DNA of 64,000 nucleotides, from NCBI GenBank assembly GCA_017163975.1, contig JAFFSR010000035.1, positions 1,399,001 through 1,463,000 on the forward strand, in the 5' to 3' direction. The notes under the pieces were generated by a model. It worked only from the letters and a program-made list of their open reading frames with translations, had not been told where the DNA came from and made no database searches. Below, piece by piece: positions 55,661 to 64,000 of the stretch (position 1 is its first letter; every line of letters starts with the position of its first letter). The position numbers were made by a program, and so were the translations under genes. Source of the DNA: Anastatus disparis (taxonomy: Eukaryota > Arthropoda > Insecta > Hymenoptera > Eupelmidae).

Positions 55661-55710
55661 TATACCCTACAAAATTTCCATTATCTCCAGGCTGTTCACC
55701 GCAAAGAAGT

Positions 55711-55738
55711 GTCGGTAGTTGAAACACCAACTACCGAC
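55711..55738. repeat. Hairpin between P2 protease and exonuclease-like gene
   Basis: GTCGGTAGTTG and its exact complement enclose a 6-base loop (AAACAC). It might act at the RNA level between the two genes; function is unknown. Confidence 0.7.
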
Positions 55739-56190
55739 GTAACCATTTTTTTAAACGGTATGCATTGTTTAAAGCACAGGTATATTTTAGATGAGGTGTC
55801 TTTATAGCGTGATTGAGATCTTTATTCGATTCTAAATTTATAATTTTTCGCGCTGTATTACCGTATAAAATTGACCATTTCTGTTTACCTCTCACGTAAA
55901 TTTTGTTATCTTTCCGAGTAAGCTCGCGCAACGTTTGGTAGAGAGCTTTCTCCGTAACATCATTGTCAAAATATAGACCATAACGATGTTGATTCTGTAA
56001 GCCAATTATTTTCTCTTCTAATGCCTCTGCTAAAAGCGTATATACGGCTTTTCGATGCGACAATCCAATGACCACTAAAATCATCGTTCAAAGCTATGAT
56101 GGCGACTTCTTTTGGAATAACTCTATTATTGCTATCTTTGAAACACTGAATACCCACGACTACATCTATGATTCAACTTCCTGTCTGACC
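55731..56190 (-). pseudogene. P2 copy of the exonuclease-like Polinton gene
   Basis: Two frames: from 56157, GIQCFKDSNNRVIPKEVAII, FSGHWIVASKSR and RRENNWLTE; from 56084, TEKALYQTLRELTRKDNKIY, VRGKQKWSILYGNTARKIIN and CALNNAYRLKKWL. Both match P1 43190-43720 in order, with a frameshift between them. As in P1, the fold is suggested only weakly. Confidence 0.5.
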
Positions 56191-56289
56191 ACTGCAACAA
56201 TTGAAGCTGTACTGAGGAGCAACGGCGATATCTTTTCATCCGATAAAATTTGTAAGTGCCATCTATTGATAGCTTTACCCGTTAAAATC

Positions 56290-58850
56290 TACCAGGGCCG
56301 TTTTTAGTGAATGCGGGACCTAGGTTTAATATTAGCCCCGGGGCCTACTTAAAGGAAGCGTTTTTCTGTAAGAATTCGATTAAATGTGAAAAATCCTGCT
56401 TTTTATATATAGAGACTTTAAAGACTTTTAGAAATATTAATGAAATATGAAAATTTTAATTCTAAGAAATGTTTTTATTTTTCTAAATAATTATTTTACA
56501 AAAAATAATTTAATAAAATATTTTAATAATATTTATATTTTACACAAAATCTTTTAATATAATAGATTTTATTAATTGTTTACATTTCACACAAAATTAA
56601 TTTTTCTATTATTACTAATTCTAATTTTTCTATCTATTACTAATTAGCAGAATTGAATATAAACCCTACATGTACTTACTTTATTAATTTAGTAACTCAT
56701 TGCTATCAAATAAGCATATAGAATTAGACTATTAAAATCAATATTTACTGTTTTTTACTAACGAAAAATTAAAAAATTTTTAAAACAATACTTCATTTTT
56801 AACCGATATTAAAAAAAAGAGAAGGTTATCAATTCGATTGAATTTTTTTTATATGTTTGTTACCTTAAGAGCATGACGAAGCTGTCCGCCTTCCAATAAT
56901 ATTTCCAATCCTAACTTATGAATAAACGATGCGTTTAATCAAGTTTTTTTACTACAAAGAAAAAATTTGTAAAATTAAACTCTAGTGCGGACAACCCAAG
57001 AAATCCACCAAAATATTATACATACAAAGTTATAATAAAAACTTTCAATGTATCGTATTTTAAGGTTAGGTTTGTCGAGTTTGATATCTAATTTCCAATC
57101 GAAGCTCATAAAAAAATAACAAGTCCAAATGATTTTTTATTTTAACAAAAATTATTGTACTAATATAGCTTTAATGCGGACAAGTCATTATATTTGTTTA
57201 ATTTATGAATTTAAAAAGATATTGATAAAATAAAAAAAGTAAAACTCAATTGCTGCAGCTCCGACATGCCGTTAAAACTCCGTTTCTGAACCAATCTTAA
57301 TAAACCTTCTATTTATCTGATAGATAATGTCTCTAGAAAAGTCCCATACGTGTCTTATAAGTACTAGGCTAATACTGAGTTAGTACAAGCAAATTATTTG
57401 AGAACAAAACAAATTCCTCGAAAAAAAATTACTATTTCCTTGCATAGCTCTCAAAGGGATTGCTCGATTTGTATGAAAATTATTTTTTATATGAAGAAGC
57501 GTGTGTCAAAAAAATATTTCATAGATATTTGAAAAAAAATTGAAAATAAACAAAGTAAGCGATAGATACCTAATGAAATGTTAAAAAATATTTACAAAAC
57601 TATTTTTAAAAATATTTTTTATCATATTTTTTTCAGATTTAAGGCAATTTTTCTTAGGCTGGCGTAAAATATTTAATTAGTAGGTCTACTCATATTTGTT
57701 CTTTTAGTAAGAAGCTTCACTAAAAAGTAGAAAATAGAAAATTTTTGAGAAAAAAAAACCGATTTTGAAAACATTGCACTAAAAAATAACAAATAATATA
57801 TTATCCTTAGAAATTATACGCATACTACGCATCTAGCACATGTGTAGCGAACATATAGACTATCTAATCATTTACAAGAGCACGAATGAATTATTTTTTT
57901 ACTAAGCTGCTTACAAAGAAATTAGCTAATAGGTAAGACATATACATAAAAATATTAGAATTTTTGGAGTCGGCGCAAGCCTAAAAAATTTGCCTTAAAA
58001 GCAGGCCGGATTCGCTGTCCTTGTCTAATTGGCATTTTTGTTATTTACTCAAGTATTAATCGGTGTATCTGCAAATTGAAGGTTAAGCGCAATAGATATT
58101 ATTATTACAAATATTTATGCACAAGAAAAAAAAAATCTATCGCTTTGTTTTTGAGAAAAGTAAGGAACGCGAAAATATTATAAACATAATCTTTTACTTC
58201 GGTGTTCCTTACTTTTCTCAAAAACAAATCGGTAGATTTTTTTTTTCTTGTGCATAGATATTCATAATAATAATATCTATTGCGATCAACATTTATTTTG
58301 AAGATACACCGATTAATATTTGAGTAAATAACAAACAACTCAATTGTTACTCGGTCGGTATCAGGTTCTACTCCGGCCTGCTGTTAAACCTAAAAATAAT
58401 ATGATGAAAAATATTCTTATCAATAGTTTTCTTAATATTTTTTAACGTTTTATCAGATATGTATCGCTTCCTCTGTTAACATTAAAATTTTTTTTATATT
58501 TGAAGCTATTTTTTAAATCTGGCACCGACTCCAAAAATTCTAATATTTTTATGTGTATATTGTTTTATCTATTAGCTAATTTCTTTGTAAGCAGCCCAAT
58601 AGAAAAATAATTTGTTTGTGCTCTTGCAAATAATTAGATGGTCTATATGTTCGCTTCACACGTGTTAGATGCGTAGTATGCGTATCATTTCTAAGGATAA
58701 TATATTATTTTTTATTATTTAGTTCAATGTTTTTAAAGTCGGTTTATTTTGTTAAAATTTTTTTAAAATTTAATTATATTTGAAACAACTTTTGTTTTCT
58801 TAATACTATGTTTCAGCTTTTCTTAATACTGTGTTTCCCCTGAAAGCGCG
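56290..58850. mobile_element. Insertion of uncertain type between P2 MCP and exonuclease-like gene
   Basis: At 56293 the sequence ACCAGGGCCGTTTTTAGTGA looks like a hAT-type terminus (CAGGGCCG), but no opposite end is recognised. Inside, about 57770-57975 and about 58520-58745 are inverted repeats of each other (for example AATATTAGAATTTTTGGAGT near 57952 and its complement), enclosing MITE A copy 3. No coding sequence is supported. It is probably several insertions. Confidence 0.5.
57999..58383. mobile_element. Hairpin MITE family A, copy 3 (385 bp, complete)
   Basis: Ends AAGCAGGCCGG and CCGGCCTGCTG, TTAA on both sides (57995-57998, 58384-58387). Arms pair almost throughout, with the centre near 58185. 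Confidence 0.92.
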
Positions 58851-58879
58851 AGGTCCGGGATGATTGCCCCGCTCGCCCT

Positions 58880-60209
58880 ACCCAAAGGCTGACCCTGAAA
58901 TCTACAACTGCTTGTCGCGTAGCATCAATCTCTAAAATGTTATCGTATTCGGCATGAATTATACAATTGACGGTGTTTGTCAAAGGTTCGCTAAATCGGA
59001 CATCAAGTCTAACACTTTCATGTTTTATTAAGTTCCAGTACATTCATTTGCCGATAAATCGGGTGTTATATCAAATGCAAACAGACAGAAACCATTTGGA
59101 TACGATTAACATGTAATTTTATTTTCCTCATTGAGAAAATGGACATCTTTATCGCTGAATAAAGTACGGTATGCATCAACGTTTAACTTTTCTACTTTAA
59201 AATCAGTTTGGAATAGGTTCAGAGGTATTTTAACACCATCAACAAACAAACATAGAAAGTTGATGTTAAAATGATCAAAATTGAACGGATTGAGCATTCA
59301 GTCTCCGTTAAACGTCTTGTTTTGAACAAACCCTATGATTATTTTTTTAGGTAACTGTCCTAAAATAATATTATCCAGAGTTTCACCATGTATACCGCTA
59401 TGCATTGTTACAGCTTTGACTTCAACTCTTGTGAGAGGGTATTTGGCTATAGCTTTAGAAAGTGCTTTTGCGTGTGCTAATTACACACCAGGGTTGATTT
59501 TTACTCGTTTAACTAAAAGATTAGCTTCTTCGATGTGTATGGTAAAGTATCCTGAAGGATCCATGAGACAAAAACTATCTCGAGATCACACTAAACGAAC
59601 TCTTACTTCAACGCCATTTAATAATAACTTTTCTTGATTAAACACATCTGCATGTCAATGTCTGACAAGATTTACAGTTTTTTTCACGCCCAAATATTCG
59701 CGTTGCTTTACAAGTCCCTGGTTGTCACTATTCACATCATCTATTTTGCCAACTGTATCGTCATACCGCAAAACGGATGATAAATAAGAATTTTTAACAG
59801 CAGGGCCATAGTTGAGCAGTGTCTCGATGTATGTTCTGTACGCGTAAGCATTATTTGGAGCTGTCGCAAGTTTCTGGTTAAATAGTACATCTAATTGGAT
59901 GAATAGTGAGTGCATAAAATTATTTACCGGTGCCACATTACTGAGTTGATTTGCAGTCACATTTCCAGGATTCTCATCGACAGTGGTGTATAAGCTAACG
60001 AGTAAGCTAAGCATAGTATGTGCTAAATCTAAATAATCTTCGCCATTTCCAAATATTACAAATTCTATAGGTGAAACATCAGTCAACGAGGAGATAGGCT
60101 TATAATGGACCCAATAGGAGCTATTGATAGTAGCCTGTGTAGGAGGAATCTCGAATAGGAGCGATCCCGATTTCATGTACTCGCAGGACTGCGTGTGTAA
60201 AAACGCCAT
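58880..60209 (-). pseudogene. P2 major capsid protein gene
   Basis: The first frame (60209-59655, 184 codons) starts MAFLHTQSCEYMKSGSLLFE and has SSYWVHYKPI, NNFMHSLFIQLDVLFN and PNNAYAYRTYIETLLNYGP, matching P1. Later frames carry LNPFNFDHFNINFLCL (59297-59106) and YWNLIKHESVRLDVRF with HAEYDNILEIDATRQAVVDF (59043 to about 58890). Stops and frameshifts separate them. It is uninterrupted at the point where piggyBac sits in P1. Confidence 0.87.
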
Positions 60210-60229
60210 TTTTTAGTCGAAAATGTCTC

Positions 60230-60654
60230 TTGTTGTTCGTATTTTCTTACTTTTTCGAGTATTCCTTTTTGGTTCTATTTATTTTGTACTTTATTCCTTT
60301 TATTTTTTGTATGGACGGGTTTACTCTTTCTTCGGATGCTCTTAACACTGCCGTCATCAGATAACGCTGTTTCTTATATCCAGATCCTTCCATTAATTTA
60401 TCAAGTTTCTCTTCAGCCTACCTTTTAAGGTTTAGGCTAGACTCTTTAATAGGATTTTGTAGAGATTCTTTGATTGGAGTATTCTGTGTCACAACGTCAG
60501 ATAAAACGTTCATACCAGTACGCAATGCTTCCTTTCCAACAGCTTTAGCACCACGGATGAGTAGTGGTAGTACACGATGCTCTCTTCGGTAGGGGGCTCC
60601 AACGTAAATACGTCCGATACCCCTACCATTTTTACTACCACCACCAATCTGCAT
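60230..60654 (-). pseudogene. P2 adenovirus X-like basic protein gene
   Basis: The frame from 60654 has MQIGGGSKNGRGIGRIYVGA, IRGAKAVGKEALRTGMNVL and SDVV, then IKESSLNLKR and a TAG, and after the stop EEKLDKLMEGSGYKKQR with a basic tail. It matches P1 35098-35621 in sequence and position just upstream of MCP. Confidence 0.7.
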
Positions 60655-60766
60655 GTTAAAGTATGCGTTGTAATAATTAATCTCTTATCTTCTTAATCAA
60701 TACGATGAAAGTGCAACATCACCGACAAGATGCGAAAATCAAATAATATTGGTTGACCTTATTGAT

Positions 60767-61499
60767 CTATCTTATATTTATTTCAATGGTTTGAAAAGAG
60801 TTAAACAATAGCGGTATGTATATACATGGTGAAAAGTTTTTTATTTTTATACCACCATATTTGCAATACTCAGTATTCAAGGAAACCACTCTTAATAATT
60901 TACCTTGTACATCTCCAATTACATAAGCTTCACAGATATCACTGTACACCGTAGTTATTTGCAACCCATTAGAAAGATTAGCAAGGTATTTAGCTATAGT
61001 GAGTTCTACTTTATCGACCTTAATAGCTTGATTTTTTCTAGTTTTAAACCCGAGAATTTTTCTAAAATTCCTTGACAACTCTAAAACATGATCCATTGGC
61101 GTACATTGCTCTGTTAAACAAACGCTTCTGACTGATATGTATCCACCACGCTCTATCTGGAAACGTAGATGGTTTTTACACAGCTTAGATTATTCATCTC
61201 CTTCACGAGACTTTCTAAATGTTTGTAAACACCTGGACGTATAAAATTAATCGATGAAACGACTGGTACAATTTGATTAATCCCAGTGACCATGGTGGTA
61301 TATTTTTTAAGCATTTTCCGTCTTTGTTTAGTGGAATATATTGAAATGTTATAGGAATTCGGATCTCCAAAAGTGCAACACTCCAACAGTGCAGTCGTAT
61401 TTGTTACGTTAGATGAGTAACGAACCACGTAGTACTATTGTCAGGGAAATAATACATACTACTGTTACTAGGTAGTACAATGTAAAATTCATCCTTCAT
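60767..61499 (-). pseudogene. P2 penton/minor-capsid-like gene
   Basis: From the ATG at 61497-61499 the frame reads DEFYIVLPSNSSMYYFPDNS, the N-terminal signature of a widespread Polinton protein, and shifts near 61410. It continues with FIRPGVYKHLESLVKEMNNL, then in another frame (61096-60767) IAKYLANLSNGLQITTVYSD, YVIGDVQGKLLRVV and FNSFQTIEINIR. Probably the single jelly-roll minor capsid protein; that role is inferred from its place and conservation beside MCP. Confidence 0.7.
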
Positions 61500-61601
61500 G
61501 ATGTTTTTTGATCTGGCTGGCTGCAACCCAAGAATTAAATTTATCGGGATACCCTTTCTATTTAACAAAATATTTTTTATTTCGACCCCTTCCAGTACTT
61601 T

Positions 61602-62480
61602 TTAAAATTTTTTCACTCTGAAACTAGCATTATTTGAATCTTTTTTAACTCTACTCAACTCGTACTCATAGAAACACCCTTCAATATCCTCATCGGCTAA
61701 ATTTTGCAGTAAATATACCGGTGGTTGGCATTCTACTAAAATACGAGTAATTTTAAACAGTTCCAACGTCCATCCACCCTCATACCCTTTCGAAAACACG
61801 TTTCTTGACTAACTGACCCACACTAGGTCATCGATGGTCTATTTAGGTTTTCGGTACTTGGAGCAACCATATCGAGATTCTGAATTTTTGCGAGCTTTGC
61901 AAGTATTGTAAATCGTAACAGATACTGGCCCCATCTTGATGGATGAGCGTTTGCTATGATTATAAGACTCTAATATTTTTTGTAGAATATCAACGTATTG
62001 ATGAGTGTTTTTATGCTTAAAATATCTATACATCCGTTTGTTTACAGTTCTTATAAACCTTTCGGCTACAGCTATTTTGATATCAGGACTGCGCACTTTT
62101 CTGAATAAAATTTAATTTTTCTTTAACACTTCTTGCAGTTCCTTTCCTAGATATTCTTTCCTCTTATCCGTTTGAAAAATCACGGATTTTCGATTAGCGT
62201 TGTTTTTTAAAATGTTTTCAAATGCTTCGGCAACACTTTTTGAAGTTTCGTCCATGATTGGTAAAGCCCATGCGTATTTAGTCAAAACGTCTTGACCGCT
62301 CTCATATCCATCAAATCTGCCTCCCAAACGTCATCATAATTTCGAACATTATATTGACGTCTAGGAAACCTGTGTCATACAGGTCTGTGCAGATCGTAAA
62401 TATCCTGACTCTCGAGCTTGTCGATTACTTTTCAAGCTGGATATTTCTTTCGTACAGAGGTTATAATTTTATTAGCCCCC
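61602..62480 (-). pseudogene. P2 retroviral-type integrase (Polinton integrase)
   Basis: Frames in order: NYDDVWEADLMDM (first catalytic Asp, near 62320), KYAWALPIMDETSKSVAEAF, FQTDKRKEYLGKEL (second Asp), AERFIRTVNKRMYRYFKHKN (Glu of the DDE triad, from 62060), and the C-terminal MFSKGYEGGWTLELFKIT with PPVYLLQNLADEDIEGCFYE. The DDE residues are all visible. Frameshifts lie near 62330, 62100 and 61820. P1 shows no equivalent gene. Confidence 0.87.
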
Positions 62481-62631
62481 GCATATGCTTCTGGTCTTGG
62501 TGGACCAAAATAAAGCTTACCTGATTGTTTGTGCATTATTCTTGTTTTTTTTTTCTTTTGCCTGCTTCTTCATCAAAATCATACATGCTTTTGTCTTCTG
62601 TATTATCTTATTTCTGCCTTTTATAGCCTTA

Positions 62632-63015
62632 TTAATACGCAAAAAAAATTTTTTCAAAAGCGATTTTGCTAACCATACAACAAGCAGTCATCATTGTAAC
62701 TGTACGTTCATCAGGTGGGGTTTCACTACCAAGCATCTGAGAAGAGGTTTTCTCTACTAGTATTTGGTCACTTTGACGATGATCTTTCGACTTCTTATTT
62801 GCACGGGCATCATGTTCGCGACAAGCTTCATCAAGCGGATTAACCCCAACGTCACCATGTTTAAGACGACCAGCCAGTTTTGTACCAGGTTCACGAAATT
62901 TGTTTATGGGTATATGCATCTCAAAAGGCATTAAATCAATTATAGAATCTAGAACAGACATTTCTCCTTCATTGTCTTTCTTTACTTTGAGAATTTCGTG
63001 CCCAGGCGACTTCAT
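62632..63015 (-). pseudogene. P2 phospholipase A2-like gene (parvovirus/Polinton type)
   Basis: The 127-codon frame has PINKFREPGTKLAGRLKHGD and GVNPLDEACREHDARAN. DEACREHD with the His-Asp pair is the PLA2 catalytic helix, and PGT precedes it as in the Ca-binding loop, although the loop's usual first Gly and Cys (YCGPGT) are altered here to REPGT. Such domains occur in Polintons and in parvovirus capsid N-termini, where they help in leaving endosomes. The reading from upstream is broken, so it is probably not functional. Confidence 0.65.
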
Positions 63016-63080
63016 GTTTCCCCAGATTTCAGTGATCGGTCGACTTTCTTTCTTCTCTTACTCTTTTTACGCCCTTGTTC

Positions 63081-63485
63081 TTATTCGCGGAGTTTGTTAC
63101 TACTACCGGATTTTGATTTGTTACTACCAGATTTTGGAGAAGTGAAAGGAGAAGCCTTATCGATTATCTGTAATACAAGATCGTTCCCAATAAAAAGCCA
63201 AGATGTCACGACACATCGAAGTGCCAGAGCACCTGCCAGATTCATGTTTTGTCTTTCCCTCATAGCATTGTTAACCTAGTCAATAATATTTGCACCACTG
63301 ATAGGAATGCCATCGACACATATTGCACCATTACCATCCCAAGTGACGATGTCTGTACCACGTAAATGTTGTAAAAGACCCGCTAAATTGGACCGGTATC
63401 TTAAAGGTACACTTTCGTCCATTGGTGCATCCACACGATATTCTAATTCTTTGACGATTTGTTTTGACTCTGCCTCAGCACCCAC
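63081..63485 (-). pseudogene. P2 Polinton-associated ORF upstream of PLA2
   Basis: The frame from 63485 includes LRYRSNLAGLLQHLRGTDIV, WDGNGAICVDGIPISGANII and D-TAG (63273-63275), then continues in the same frame with VNNAMRERQNMN and a Ser/Lys-rich end. I recall the pattern (RYRS-L-GLL, TWDE-G, VDG-PI-GANI-DL) as a common Polinton/adintovirus-type structural ORF of unknown role, usually followed by the PLA2 domain as here. Confidence 0.55.
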
Positions 63486-63489
63486 ACAG

Positions 63490-64000
63490 CATGAGAAAAT
63501 TTTAAAATAATTTCATGAAATATTACAAATAATAATAAGTTGAAAGCATTTAAAAAGAACTTAAAAAGATAACTATATTCTTTTGAAAAGAATTTATGAA
63601 ATAATACACAGGAAGATTACAAAGTCTTTACAAAAATAATACCAAAAAGGAAACGAAAGTTAAGACATGGAATATTACACGAATCCTTACTGAAAGGACT
63701 TTGAGAGGACTTCTTGAAAGGAAACAAGAAAGAACTTAGAAATCTTACGAAGGTTCTAATCATAAAATAATTTAGAAAGATTTTCGGAATGATCTAAGGT
63801 ATTCTTTCAGCGAATCATTTCAAGATTAATTCAAAAAGCATTCATGAAATAATTCATGCAATATTTTGGTAAAGTCTCAAGAAATCATGCATGAAATAAT
63901 TTTGAAATCTTTTTGAAATATTTCATGAAATAACTTATGATGAGAATAAAAGTTATTACATGAATCCTTACTAAAAGGACTTTGAAAAGACTTCTTAAAA
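63490..64000. repeat. AT-rich end of window with direct repeat
   Basis: GAATCCTTACTGAAAGGACT at about 63675 recurs, diverged, as GAATCCTTACTAAAAGGACT at about 63963, 288 bp apart, each followed by TTG-AG-GACTTCTT. Repeated ATGAAATAAT-type blocks fill the interval. No gene. Confidence 0.7.

Larger units (their letters stand above)
53489..64000 (-). mobile_element. Polinton/Maverick element P2, one terminus plus 10.5 kb, cut by window edge
   Basis: The terminus AGCAGGGATACCACG at 53489 resembles the P1 terminus (AGTAG..GGGACACCATG), and a subterminal AATGACCTCTGAG (53612) is shared with P1. Read on the minus strand from the right edge the genes are a structural-type ORF, PLA2-like, integrase, penton-like, X-like, MCP, exonuclease-like, protease and a homologue of the unrecognised P1 gene. 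PolB and ATPase would lie beyond the window. All genes are broken. A 2.5-kb insertion (about 56290-58850) separates MCP from the exonuclease-like gene. The far end and target duplication are not visible. Confidence 0.82.

Overview
The window is AT-rich animal (almost certainly insect) nuclear DNA made almost entirely of transposable elements. I see no intact host gene. The evidence is BEL/Pao retrotransposons, two Polinton/Maverick virus-like elements, a piggyBac element, several families of hairpin MITEs, a tRNA-derived SINE with poly-A tail and target duplication, and a ~309-bp satellite. The species cannot be decided from the sequence; the repertoire would fit a wasp or a similar insect.

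Layout. 1-4360: broken BEL/Pao element (BEL-1) on the minus strand, running off the left edge, with a TTAA hairpin MITE inside its RNase H. 4881-5088: SINE. 5240-6632: rearranged, partly inverted BEL-1 fragment with 77-bp tandem repeats and a primer-binding-like site. 6637-7503: fold-back element. 7694-8790: relic of a DDE transposase. 9672-20790: second BEL/Pao element (BEL-2, minus) with both LTRs and a 5-bp target duplication GCACT; its right LTR is split by a 3.1-kb terminal-inverted-repeat element (called CXC element here), itself split by a MITE. 20796-23740: AT-rich, no genes. 23740-24893: satellite.

24894-45953: a whole Polinton (P1, 21,060 bp) with 48-bp terminal inverted repeats starting AG and a 6-bp target duplication (CATAGT/TATAGT). 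In order on the plus strand it holds protein-primed DNA polymerase B, packaging ATPase, a small ORF, a penton/minor-capsid-like gene, an adenovirus-X-like basic protein gene, major capsid protein, an exonuclease-like gene, an adenain-like protease and an unrecognised 255-residue gene. Its capsid gene is split by a 6.2-kb piggyBac that itself carries a CXC element; its protease gene is split by a MITE. No integrase was found in P1.

45954-53480: satellite remainder, unassigned DNA, a third CXC element (inverted, truncated) and an inverted copy of the satellite carrying a 664-bp MITE. 53489-64000: a second, more decayed Polinton (P2) on the minus strand, cut by the right window edge. It has a homologue of the unrecognised gene, then protease, exonuclease-like gene, capsid, X-like, penton-like, DDE integrase and phospholipase-A2-like genes. 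The genes shared by P1 and P2 keep the same order, from penton-like to the unrecognised gene next to the terminus.

As a set, the Polinton genes would have served replication (polymerase), integration (integrase), packaging (ATPase), maturation (protease) and capsid assembly. Nearly all are broken by stops, frameshifts or insertions. The best candidate for something undescribed is the terminal gene (44650-45417): it is the longest unbroken Polinton ORF here, it has a recognisable homologue at the same place in P2, and I cannot assign a function.
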